DNA of 64,000 nucleotides, from positions 1,302,001 to 1,366,000 of the forward strand of contig OY762962.1 of NCBI GenBank assembly GCA_963667195.1. The letters run 5' to 3'. The notes beneath the pieces are model-generated. The model was not told the origin of the DNA. It did not search any database and saw only the letters and a list, made by a program, of their open reading frames with translations. The translations under genes and the position numbers were made by a program. The stretch is from UBA7703 sp963667195. GTDB lineage: Bacteria; Bacillota; Clostridia; Christensenellales; CAG-138. Below are positions 24,571 through 32,441 of this stretch, piece after piece (position 1 is the first letter of the stretch; each line of letters opens with the position of its first letter).

Positions 24571-24603
24571 CAAGCGCTCTGCCCGAAATAGGCGGAGCGC
24601 TTG
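24571..24603 (-). terminator. Terminator of the Gfo/Idh gene
   Basis: A 13-bp stem with one G-T pair (24571-24583 with 24591-24603), with a T-rich continuation on the minus strand. Confidence 0.85.
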
Positions 24604-24649
24604 TATTGTAACTGAAAGAATTGGTTTGCAGCGGTTCAATGGAACGTGA

Positions 24650-25795
24650 TCAAGCCTCAACCTTTACCCAACCGCCCGACTTCGCGCTTTGTACCACCGC
24701 GTCCACAACCGCCGTGGTGTGGCAGCCGCTGGCGAAGTCCGCAAATGTGTGCGCGCCCGTGTCGCCGGACGCAATTGCGGCATACATCGCGCGAAATGCC
24801 TGCCGGAAGGTGTCGGGATATCCTTCCACGTGCCCGCCGGGGTAACCGATCGCGGCGCGTGCCTGCTTGGAGAGCAGCGCGGGGTCTTTGGAGGCGATCT
24901 GGTTAAACTGCTCGCGGTAGCCTAGCCAGAGCTCGTTGCTGTTGTCGCTGTCCCAGAAAAGCGAGCTCTTGCTGCCGGTGAGCGAAAGCTGAATCTGGTT
25001 CTTCCGTCCCGCGTGCATCTGGCTCACCGTGCAGTTGCCGATGGCGCCGTTGTCAAAGCGGAACAGCGCGGTGCAGAAGTCCTCCGTCGTAATCGGTACT
25101 TCGGCATATTCCTCCGGGCGCAGCGCCACGCCGGAAAAGGATTCCACCGGACGCAGCGGCTTTTTCCGCACAGGATGAAACGTCTCAAAGTCCGCGAACA
25201 CCTCTACCGTGCGAAGTCCTGTCACGAACTCAACCATGTCGATCCAATGCGAGCCGATGTCCGCAAAGGCGCGGCTTTCTCCGCTGATCTCCGGCTCCAG
25301 ACGCCAGCTGTAGTCGGTGTCCCAAAACAACCAGTCCTGCAGGTATCCGCCGAGGATCGCACGGATGTCGCCGAGGGAACCGGACTGCACCGTGGAGCGC
25401 GCCTCCAGTATCTGCGGATAAAAGCGGCAGTTGAAGTTGACCGCGTTGACGAGATGGTGCGCGTCCGCATACTCCGCGAGCAAGCGTGCTTCCTCCAGCG
25501 TGCGCGTCATCGGCTTTTCACAGATGACGTGGATGCCGCGCTGCATGGCGAACATTGCAATCTCATAATGCGAATCGTTCGGCGTACAGATGTGTACGAC
25601 ATCCGGTTTCTCCGCTTCCAGCATCTCGCGGTAGTCCGCGTAGCCCTTTGGCACAAACAAGGCTTCCGCCTTTGCCTGCGGGTCGTGCCGGTTGGAGACG
25701 GCCGCGATCTCCACATTGCCCAGGCGGCGCAGCGCCTCAATATGCGCGGCACCGACAAAGCCGCCGCCGACGATACACGCACGAAACTGCTTCAT
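24650..25795 (-). CDS. Gfo/Idh/MocA family NAD(P)-dependent oxidoreductase
   Basis: A 381-residue enzyme. A Rossmann fold at the N-terminus has ACIVGGGFVGAAHIEAL, followed by VVHICTPNDSHYEIA and the conserved VICEKPMTRTLEEA with the catalytic-region EKP motif. The C-terminal alpha/beta domain contains DIGSHWIDMVEFV, a typical GxHxxD-like substrate segment. These enzymes oxidise or reduce sugars, inositols or related hydroxyls. AGGAGG lies 10 nt before the ATG. A 25-bp palindrome lies about 160 bp upstream and may be the operator of a sugar-responsive repressor. The substrate is unknown. Confidence 0.92.
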   Translation of the reverse strand: MKQFRACIVGGGFVGAAHIEALRRLGNVEIAAVSNRHDPQAKAEALFVPKGYADYREMLEAEKPDVVHICTPNDSHYEIAMFAMQRGIHVICEKPMTRTLEEARLLAEYADAHHLVNAVNFNCRFYPQILEARSTVQSGSLGDIRAILGGYLQDWLFWDTDYSWRLEPEISGESRAFADIGSHWIDMVEFVTGLRTVEVFADFETFHPVRKKPLRPVESFSGVALRPEEYAEVPITTEDFCTALFRFDNGAIGNCTVSQMHAGRKNQIQLSLTGSKSSLFWDSDNSNELWLGYREQFNQIASKDPALLSKQARAAIGYPGGHVEGYPDTFRQAFRAMYAAIASGDTGAHTFADFASGCHTTAVVDAVVQSAKSGGWVKVEA

Positions 25796-26083
25796 ATGAA
25801 GAGCGCCTCCTCTAACCGTGTCCGGTTTTTGATTCTGCCTGCATTATATCTATTTTCCTGCGGGGATTCAAGGCGGCACGGTGTGACGGCGCACGCCCTG
25901 GTTTCTTACATGAAACCAAGCGCATACAAGGCGGTATGCTATGAATACAATGTTTGCACGTAACATGTTACGCTGCAACATTGCGGAACCGCTTAAGAAC
26001 GGCAATAACGCATTAATATTTTGACAAATTCTGAATTATTGGTTAAACCACAACTAAAACCTTGAACAAATGTGAAAATTTGC
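25796..26083. other. Divergent intergenic region with large palindrome
   Basis: No gene is supported. The region is AT-rich toward 26000-26100. A near-perfect palindrome spans 25954-25978: arms TTGCA/TGCAA around a perfect 14-bp core, with one unpaired base. It lies over a possible -35 of the minus-strand Gfo/Idh gene (TTACGT, 16-bp spacer, TAGCAT on the minus strand). Confidence 0.6.
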
Positions 26084-26111
26084 TTGCATTCACAACAAGC
26101 GATGTTATACT
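26084..26111 (+). promoter_or_regulatory. Promoter of the PAS-GGDEF gene
   Basis: TTGCAT (26084-26089), 16-bp spacer and TATACT (26106-26111). Confidence 0.75.
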
Positions 26112-26174
26112 AATAACCATAATGATTTGTACACTGCCATAGAATCCCTTCGATCAATCGAACCGGAGCGACAA

Positions 26175-27923
26175 ATGCGCACAAACGAAAAAGAGTATCC
26201 TTTAACAGCGGATCTACGCGAGTATATCCTCTCTGAATTGCCTTGCGGCATTTGCGTCGCCTGGGCGGATGAGAGACTTTCAATTTTATTTGCGAATGAT
26301 AACTATTATCGCATGATTGGCTGTTTGGATGCACTTCAAGCAGAGGCGAGCGGTATCGCCGGCGCGTTGGACTGTGTGGAGCAGGTAAAACGCAAAGAGA
26401 TTTTGGAGCGAATCGCGGCGTTCAGCGAGCCGCAGGAACCGACGATTGAGACCGAGGCGCGCCTGCAGCGGCGGGACGGCTCCTCCAGCTGGGCGATCAT
26501 CCACGCCTCGCGCATCAAGAGCGGCGGAGATTTGTGGATCTGCGCGTTTATGGATATCACGCCGCAAAAACGCGTGGAGGAAGAGCTCCGCGTGCGCGAG
26601 GAAGAGTATCGCATCGCCGTTCGCCAGAGCGACAAGCTTGTCCTTCGCTATCACATCGCGGAACAAACGGCATATCTGCCGCCGGAGTCGGCGGAGCTGT
26701 TTCACAGAAGCACCATCTATAACCTGCCGGAGTTTTTGAATCAAAACAGCGTCATCAGCCCCGAGTGCGTGGATGCCGGCAAAGAGCTGTATTCACGGAT
26801 GATCAGCGGCGAACACCCGACCGGAAGCGCGGTGTTGCAGCTGAATCTGGGCTGCGATATCTGCGAGTTTGAGTGGTATCGCGTCACGTATTCGCTGATT
26901 TACGACGAGGACGGGCTGCCCTCGCAGGCGGTCATCTCGCTGCAGAACGTGACGGAACAGCACGCGCGCGAGGTTGCCTACCGCCGCTGGGAAAAGACCT
27001 ACGAATCCCTGCCGCAGCAGAACACCGCGTATCTGGAGTTTGATCTGACGCAGGGCAGGCTAGAGGCACAAAAGGGTACGCTGATACAGCCGATTCCGGA
27101 GCAGATGAACGGGTCGATGGAGAGCGCCATGCGCCATCTGCTGTCGGTCTATGTGCACCCCGAGGATCGCGAGCGCATTCGCTCGTTTACCGCGCGGGAG
27201 CATCTGTTGACGGAGTATTTCCGCGGGGCCCGGCTTGAAAAACAGGAATATCGCCACCTCAAGGAGAGCGGAAAGTATGTCTGGGTGCGGTTGAGCGTGC
27301 AGATGCTGCCCGACCCGTATTCCTCCAACGTGCGCGCTTCGATTCTGCTGCGGGATATCGACGTACAAAAGCGCGAAGAGCTGACGCTGATGACCCAGCT
27401 CAGGACAGATACGCTCACGGGTGTTCTCAACCGCGGCGCGTTTTTGGACGCGGCAAAGATGGTGTTTACCCAGCCGCGCAACGGCGGACTCCATGCGCTC
27501 GTGATGGTGGATGTCGATCACTTCAAGCGCATCAATGACCGCTACGGGCACGGCTACGGAGACCAAATGCTGGCGCGGATTTGCGATCTGCTGCGCGGTG
27601 CGCTCCGCGCGGACGACCTCGTCGGCAGAATCGGCGGAGACGAGTTTGTGCTGCTACTAAAAAACGTGGTCAACCGCGACGCGCTGCTGATCAAGGTCAA
27701 CAGCCTCTGCACGCAGGTGTTTCAGAACGCCAGCGACCGGATGGAGGTTTCCTGCAGCTTTGGCGCCGCGACCTATCCGCAGGACGGAGCGGATTTCGAC
27801 GAGCTCTACCGCAAGGCGGACGCAGCACTCTACGCCGCAAAGGAGGCGGGGCGCAACTGCACGCGCATCTATATGCCGGACATGGGCGTTACGATGCCGC
27901 TCTTTGAAACAAAAGAGATGTAA
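26175..27923 (+). CDS. PAS-domain diguanylate cyclase
   Basis: A 582-residue cytoplasmic protein. Three PAS-like domains (about residues 30-150, 155-290 and 300-410, with FANDNYYRMIGC and LRDIDVQKREE) precede a GGDEF domain (about 415-575). The active-site motif GGDEF is at 487-491 and the inhibitory RxxD site (RADD, 478-481) is five residues before it, so product feedback by cyclic-di-GMP is expected. There are no membrane helices. ATG 26175 has GGAG at 6 nt; an upstream TTG at 26127 lacks a ribosome site. It should make cyclic-di-GMP in response to an internal cue. Confidence 0.93.
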   Translation: MRTNEKEYPLTADLREYILSELPCGICVAWADERLSILFANDNYYRMIGCLDALQAEASGIAGALDCVEQVKRKEILERIAAFSEPQEPTIETEARLQRRDGSSSWAIIHASRIKSGGDLWICAFMDITPQKRVEEELRVREEEYRIAVRQSDKLVLRYHIAEQTAYLPPESAELFHRSTIYNLPEFLNQNSVISPECVDAGKELYSRMISGEHPTGSAVLQLNLGCDICEFEWYRVTYSLIYDEDGLPSQAVISLQNVTEQHAREVAYRRWEKTYESLPQQNTAYLEFDLTQGRLEAQKGTLIQPIPEQMNGSMESAMRHLLSVYVHPEDRERIRSFTAREHLLTEYFRGARLEKQEYRHLKESGKYVWVRLSVQMLPDPYSSNVRASILLRDIDVQKREELTLMTQLRTDTLTGVLNRGAFLDAAKMVFTQPRNGGLHALVMVDVDHFKRINDRYGHGYGDQMLARICDLLRGALRADDLVGRIGGDEFVLLLKNVVNRDALLIKVNSLCTQVFQNASDRMEVSCSFGAATYPQDGADFDELYRKADAALYAAKEAGRNCTRIYMPDMGVTMPLFETKEM

Positions 27924-27950
27924 GGCGGATTTTTTACGCACGCAATAAAC

Positions 27951-27984
27951 AAGAGGCGCTCGGTTTTCACCGAACGCCTCTTTT
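27951..27984. terminator. Bidirectional terminator
   Basis: An 8-bp outer stem (27951-27958 with 27975-27982) continued by an inner 5-bp stem after one mismatch, and a T-run. Confidence 0.88.
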
Positions 27985-27998
27985 ATCGCGCAAGCGCG

Positions 27999-28430
27999 TT
28001 ATAGATCCGCAAAGCTGCCGATCGTGTAGTCCCGATCATCGTTGTCCGCAATCGCGTCGCAGGCGGCAATGCCCAACTGTTTGTTTTCCTTTTGCTGAGC
28101 CGTTTTTCCAAGCGCCTTATAGGCGCGCGCAACCGCCTCATACCCAAACGCGAGGTCAAAGTCTCCAATTCCGTTGTCGAGGCAGATTTTGAGCGACTGT
28201 TTCCCATGCTGCAGGGCAAGCGCTCCCTCGTCCAGAATGCTGTAGACGCGGGAAACCTGCCATTCTCCGCGCGCGTTGTTGATCGGCTGATTGGCCTCGC
28301 GCCAGAGATAGCACGAGGTGTGTGCTTTGTGCAGCATGGTGATGGTCTCCGCGTCCGTGCGGTTCGTTTTCTCGATGAGATTCCAGGTTTCGTTGAATAA
28401 TTTGGTCGCCAAGTCGATGTTTTCGCTCAT
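27999..28430 (-). CDS. Helical TPR-like protein, unknown function
   Basis: A 143-residue all-helical protein. AGGAGG lies 5 nt before ATG 28430. Segments such as ETITMLHKAHTSCYLWREA, SRVYSILDEGALALQHGKQSL and GYEAVARAYKALG look like tetratricopeptide-like helical hairpins, suggesting protein-protein binding. There is no signal peptide. It lies between convergent terminators, so it is probably monocistronic. I do not recognise a named family with certainty. Confidence 0.75.
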   Translation of the reverse strand: MSENIDLATKLFNETWNLIEKTNRTDAETITMLHKAHTSCYLWREANQPINNARGEWQVSRVYSILDEGALALQHGKQSLKICLDNGIGDFDLAFGYEAVARAYKALGKTAQQKENKQLGIAACDAIADNDDRDYTIGSFADL

Positions 28431-28497
28431 AGTGCCTCCTGTGAAATGTTGTTTGATTAGATGTGTATTTTTAGATTTGATGAAAGACCATAAAAAA

Positions 28498-28514
28498 GCG
28501 GCGCATCGCGCCGC
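28498..28514 (-). terminator. Terminator of the HdeD-like gene
   Basis: A 7-bp GC stem (28498-28504 with 28508-28514) and a 3-nt loop, followed on the minus strand by six T. Confidence 0.88.
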
Positions 28515-28528
28515 ATGGTGATTGCGTA

Positions 28529-29083
28529 TTATTTGATGACGACCGTTCGTTGCGGCCCGCTGCCTTGAGATTGCAGCACGCTCCAGAGTGTGAAGCCGCC
28601 GTCGAGAAGCAACAGTACGCCCGCGACGATGGTTGCGACACGAACCGCGGTGAAGGGGTTGAACAACAACAGGATGCCAAGGCCGAGCGTCACCAGCGCG
28701 GTGACGAGCAGGATCACCCAGTACGCCGAGCCGAAATACCGAAGGTTGAGCGCGATCTGCAAGCGCAACACGCTGTCGATGATGACCGCAACGCCGATGA
28801 GCGAGGCGAGCAGCGAAACGACCAGATCCGCCTTGAAGATCAGAAACAGCCCGAGCAGCAGACAGGCGATGCCGAGCGCGACGCCGAGTTGAACCGAGTT
28901 GGCGAGGTGCTCCTTGCGCACGAAGAAATCCACGATGCGAAAGCCGCCGTAAAGCAGCGCCGCAGCCCCGATGGCATAGATAATGATGTGTCGCGCCGCA
29001 TCCGGCCAGATGACGAGCACAAGCCCGATGACGAGGAACACGACGGATGAGATGATCATGGCTTTTTGGAACGATTTTGTCAT
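28529..29083 (-). CDS. HdeD/DUF308-family membrane protein
   Basis: A 184-residue protein with six helices arranged as three repeated pairs, the DUF308 pattern. Each pair ends in small Gly-rich turns (IYAIGAAALLYGGFRIVDF, LIGVAVIIDSVLRLQ, IVAGVLLLLDGGFTLW). HdeD of enterobacteria is linked to acid resistance; in Bacillota the role is unknown. GGAGGG precedes the ATG. It is probably transcribed alone. Confidence 0.88.
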   Translation of the reverse strand: MTKSFQKAMIISSVVFLVIGLVLVIWPDAARHIIIYAIGAAALLYGGFRIVDFFVRKEHLANSVQLGVALGIACLLLGLFLIFKADLVVSLLASLIGVAVIIDSVLRLQIALNLRYFGSAYWVILLVTALVTLGLGILLLFNPFTAVRVATIVAGVLLLLDGGFTLWSVLQSQGSGPQRTVVIK

Positions 29084-29169
29084 AAAATTCGCCCTCCATA
29101 TGTGTTAATGATAACAGCGTTTTACTGTGTTTGCAAGAGAGGCGGCAAGCGAGGTTACGCCTGTTTTTG

Positions 29170-30117
29170 TCACGAAATCAGCCCGTTTTCGGCTAAAAAT
29201 TTGCGAAGGCGCGCGCGGTAACCCTCCCGGTCGGTTGCATAGCTGCCCGCGTGCGGAGCAGTCGGCACGAGCCATAGTTCTTTGATGCCTGGTTTTGCGT
29301 CAAAGCACTCCTGCAGCATGGCAGGCGGTACGAGTTCGTCCGCGTCTCCGTGGATGAAAAGCATCGGTGTTGCCTTATTGCGTTTGAGCGCGTCCGCGGG
29401 GCAAACATTCCGAAACAGCACACCGCCGCGCAGGCGGGAAAACAGGCTCGCGATCGGTAAAACGGAAAACGCGGGTAGATGAAAGCGCGTGGTCACCACG
29501 CTCTTGAGCAGCTTCGTCAGGTCGCTGTAGCCGCAGTCTTCCACCACGAACGCGAGCCGTTCGTCCATTCCCGCGTGCAGCATCACGGTCGCCGCACCCA
29601 TCGATTCGCCGAGTGTGCCGAGTACGGCGTCCTCGCCGTAGTGCGTCCGCGCCCAAGCGCAGACAAACGCGAGATCCTCTTTTTCGTTTGCGCCCATCGT
29701 GGTCGGCATCTTGTCGGAAAGGCCGTGGTTGCGGTGATCATACAGCACGCAGTCAAACCCAAGTTCGTGGAACATGGCGGCGTATTTGATCTGACCAAGC
29801 AGACAATAGGTAAAGCCGTGTACCAGCACGACAACGCGGCGGCGGCCGTCGGCAAACGAGGCGCTCTTCTCGCGTGGCCAAAGCGCGCAGTGCAGATCGT
29901 ACCCCTGCGGAGAACGGAGGGTGAAGTCCTCTAGGTGCACGTTGCTGTCGAACCACTCCCGCGTGAAATGCCCGCGCTTGACCTCCTCGTCCACGACGGT
30001 GTCGTAGGCATAGATACGCGGGTGCAGGATCATGCCGGAGAGCTTCCAGGCAACGATCACGTTGAACACGATCACACCGATGATCAGGGCCAACAGAATA
30101 TAAATCGTAATCAACAT
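29170..30117 (-). CDS. Alpha/beta hydrolase with N-terminal membrane anchor
   Basis: A 315-residue protein with one N-terminal helix (about residues 2-28) and an alpha/beta-hydrolase domain. The oxyanion strand VVVLVHGFTY, the nucleophile elbow GESMG, the acid in FIHGDADELVPP and the catalytic His in PTAPHAGSYATD make a full Ser-Asp-His triad. It is probably a membrane-bound esterase or lipase-like enzyme facing the outside. AAGGA lies 7 nt before the ATG. It is not obviously linked to a pathway in its neighbourhood. Confidence 0.9.
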   Translation of the reverse strand: MLITIYILLALIIGVIVFNVIVAWKLSGMILHPRIYAYDTVVDEEVKRGHFTREWFDSNVHLEDFTLRSPQGYDLHCALWPREKSASFADGRRRVVVLVHGFTYCLLGQIKYAAMFHELGFDCVLYDHRNHGLSDKMPTTMGANEKEDLAFVCAWARTHYGEDAVLGTLGESMGAATVMLHAGMDERLAFVVEDCGYSDLTKLLKSVVTTRFHLPAFSVLPIASLFSRLRGGVLFRNVCPADALKRNKATPMLFIHGDADELVPPAMLQECFDAKPGIKELWLVPTAPHAGSYATDREGYRARLRKFLAENGLIS

Positions 30118-30307
30118 GGTCGATCCTTCCCTTTTTGCGGTTTGAATTCGGGTATCGGGTTACTTTTTTTCGAACACCTTGTACGGTGCCGTGTTGACTT
30201 TATTATACATCGTTACCCACGCTTGCGTGTGGAGAAAAAGCAACAAATGTTGCCTTCTATAACGCGCGTATGGGTTCATTTTGATAAAAGAAGAAACACA
30301 CAAAAAA

Positions 30308-30341
30308 ATCCCGCCGCAGACAACACTGTCGGCGGCGGGAT
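30308..30341 (-). terminator. Terminator of the thioredoxin-like gene
   Basis: A 10-bp GC-rich stem (30308-30317 with 30332-30341) with an inner 4-bp stem and seven T on the minus strand. Confidence 0.9.
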
Positions 30342-30363
30342 GATGGACTCGAATCTGGACTGA

Positions 30364-30627
30364 TCAGGACTTTAGTGCGCGGTCGAGCACAGCCTTGACG
30401 TCCGCTTTCTCCGCGTGTCCTTCGTGAATCTTCTGGTCACCCATGTAGAAGCAGGGCACGTACCAGTAATCGTACTTCGCGGCGCGCGCTTTTTCTGCGG
30501 ATTCGTCGACGCGCTCGATCTCCACATCCGCATAGCGCGGGTCTTCGGCGCAGAGCTCTTCAATGCAGCGCGCGGCAAGGCGGCAGTGCGGGCAGCTGGG
30601 CAGATAAAAGTAAGTAAGTTTTGCCAT
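30364..30627 (-). CDS. Thioredoxin/glutaredoxin-like protein
   Basis: An 87-residue thioredoxin-fold protein. The active site CPHC follows LTYFYLPS. The cis-proline segment is YWYVPCFYMGDQKIHEG, with an extra Cys right after the cis-Pro. It probably acts as a small cytoplasmic disulfide reductase. GGAGG lies before the ATG. The rsmA gene ends 31 bp upstream on the same strand, so the two may share an mRNA. Confidence 0.88.
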   Translation of the reverse strand: MAKLTYFYLPSCPHCRLAARCIEELCAEDPRYADVEIERVDESAEKARAAKYDYWYVPCFYMGDQKIHEGHAEKADVKAVLDRALKS

Positions 30628-30658
30628 GTTGATACATCCTCCAATTCGATGATGGTCG

Positions 30659-31459
30659 TTAGTCGTTGTTGTGAGTCAGCGCAAGAAACAGGTTTAACAA
30701 CGTTTCGGGCGGCAGCGCCTCTGCGCGTGCATCCGCCGGAAAATGCAGCCTGGCGAGCGTTTCGGTGACCCGCTCGTCCTTGTTGACGTTATTATACAGC
30801 GTTTTTCTGCGCATGGAAAACGCCTGTTTTAAAAATGAAAGGAATGCCGCGCCGTCCACGCCGGGAACTGCATTTCTGGTGAGGCGAACCACGACGGAGT
30901 CCACCTCCGGCGGCGGGTTAAAGCAGCTTCGCGGAGCGTTGACGACCACCTTTGCCGCATAAAAGCAGCCGGTGACGACGGCGACCGGGCCGTAGACGCG
31001 ATCCTTTGGCGGGGCAAAGAAGCGAGGCGCCGCTTCCTTTTGCACCATGAGCGTCATGCTCTCCGGCAGGAGCGAAAGAAGCCTTAGCACGATCGGCGTC
31101 GTGGCGTAATACGGCAGATTGCCTACCGCGTGCCAGGGCTCAGCACCCATCAGCGCGGGAATATCCGCATCCAGCACGTCCGCATGCATGAGCGTCATCG
31201 TGTCTCCGAAGCGCTCCGTGAGCAGCTCGCAGAGGCGACCGTCCTTCTCCACCGCGGCGAGAAATCCCGCGCGGGATAATAGCCCCTCGGTCAGCGCACC
31301 AGTGCCGGGGCCAATCTCGAGCACGCGCTTTCCTTCGATCTGCGCCGCGTCCAGTATCGCCTCGATGATTGCATCGCTGCTCAAAAAATTCTGTCCCAGC
31401 GCTTTGTTTGGCACAAAGCCCGCCGGAACCGGATTTTGTTTCGTTTGGTTAGTCGACAT
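30659..31459 (-). CDS. rsmA: 16S rRNA adenine dimethyltransferase RsmA (KsgA)
   Basis: A 266-residue methyltransferase that dimethylates two adjacent adenines near the 3' end of 16S rRNA. The family start NKALGQNFLSSD is present, as are the SAM-binding motif VLEIGPGTGALT, the acidic VEKDGRL, the catalytic NLPYYATTPIV (motif IV) and the C-terminal RRKTLYNN segment. Loss of the enzyme gives kasugamycin resistance in other bacteria. No ribosome site is seen before the ATG; a TATCAT element ends 7 nt upstream on the minus strand, so the message may be leaderless. It is likely co-transcribed with the thioredoxin-like gene. Confidence 0.96.
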   Translation of the reverse strand: MSTNQTKQNPVPAGFVPNKALGQNFLSSDAIIEAILDAAQIEGKRVLEIGPGTGALTEGLLSRAGFLAAVEKDGRLCELLTERFGDTMTLMHADVLDADIPALMGAEPWHAVGNLPYYATTPIVLRLLSLLPESMTLMVQKEAAPRFFAPPKDRVYGPVAVVTGCFYAAKVVVNAPRSCFNPPPEVDSVVVRLTRNAVPGVDGAAFLSFLKQAFSMRRKTLYNNVNKDERVTETLARLHFPADARAEALPPETLLNLFLALTHNND

Positions 31460-31577
31460 ACATTGTATGATAGACTGCTTTTGGGGAAAAAGAAAGTAAG
31501 AAAGTTACAGATTTCGATGCGCGCACACGAAAACCGAATCGAGGCATCGCCGTTTTACCGGTTGCGCGCTCTGGACC

Positions 31578-31606
31578 TTGAGCGAAGCTCTCCCGTGTGC
31601 GATAAT
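31578..31606 (+). promoter_or_regulatory. Promoter of the HAD gene at 31645
   Basis: TTGAGC (31578-31583), 17-bp spacer and GATAAT (31601-31606). Confidence 0.7.
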
Positions 31607-31644
31607 GACCGCGAGCGAACCGCTGCCGATACGGAAGGAGACCC

Positions 31645-32286
31645 ATGATGGCAAGCAAAGCAATCCTCTTCGATCTCGACGGAACCCTGCTTGAGACACA
31701 CAGGCACAGCTGTCGTGCTGCGCACGAGACGCTGCGCGCGCTGCATCTACCGGACGTTTCGGATGAAATCGTCATGCGCCACATCGGCGAGCCTGCAGAG
31801 GCGTTTCTGAGCGCCATCGCGCCGGGATATTCCGATCCCGCCGGATTTGAGGCTCTGTTTGACGCAAACGAGCGGGCTGCGCTGAAGCGTGTTGGAAGGT
31901 TGTATGACGGTGTGCCGGAGTTGATTGCAGCGCTTCAAAAGCGGGGGTACCGTCTCGCGATCTGCTCCAACGGCAGCAGGGAGTATGTACAGACCGCGTT
32001 GGAGACAACCGGCATTCGCGCGGCGTTCCCGCGCCTTGCCTGCGCCGGGGAGTTTCCGGAGAAAGCTAGTGCGGTTTCGTATCTCCTTCGCGAGTGGAAC
32101 TGCGATCTTGCGGTGATGGTTGGCGACCGTGTGCACGACAGGGAGGCAGCCGAGAAAAACAGCCTTCCGTTTATCGCCGCAGAATACGGCTACGGAGAAG
32201 AGGAGTTAATCGGCTCCGTCTATCGCGCGAGAAATCCGCTGGAGATTTTACAACTGCTGGAACAGATCGAAAAGGACGTGCTTTAA
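31645..32286 (+). CDS. HAD-family phosphatase
   Basis: A 213-residue HAD hydrolase with all four motifs: DLDGTLLET (nucleophile and acid/base Asp both present), ICSNGSREYV, the Lys in EKASAVSYLL, and MVGDRVHDREAAEKN. A helical cap lies between motifs I and II, as in phosphoglycolate phosphatase and beta-phosphoglucomutase relatives. AAGGAG lies 6 nt before ATG 31645 (a second ATG follows directly). The substrate cannot be named. It is divergent from rsmA. Confidence 0.9.
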   Translation: MMASKAILFDLDGTLLETHRHSCRAAHETLRALHLPDVSDEIVMRHIGEPAEAFLSAIAPGYSDPAGFEALFDANERAALKRVGRLYDGVPELIAALQKRGYRLAICSNGSREYVQTALETTGIRAAFPRLACAGEFPEKASAVSYLLREWNCDLAVMVGDRVHDREAAEKNSLPFIAAEYGYGEEELIGSVYRARNPLEILQLLEQIEKDVL

Positions 32287-32331
32287 ATAAGGTTGATACT
32301 GAATTCGGGATCGGTTTTATCAATACCCGTG

Positions 32332-32360
32332 TTGATCAAAGGCGTGCCTTGTGCCATAAT
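32332..32360 (+). promoter_or_regulatory. Promoter of glpK
   Basis: TTGATC (32332-32337), 17-bp spacer and CATAAT (32355-32360). The resulting leader is about 75 nt and shows no terminator hairpin. Confidence 0.7.
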
Positions 32361-32441
32361 AGAACCGATTTACCGACCCATATCCGTTCCGAACGAAATC
32401 AGATCATCTCTCAATTGTCGCATCGAAAGGAATCACTTACC

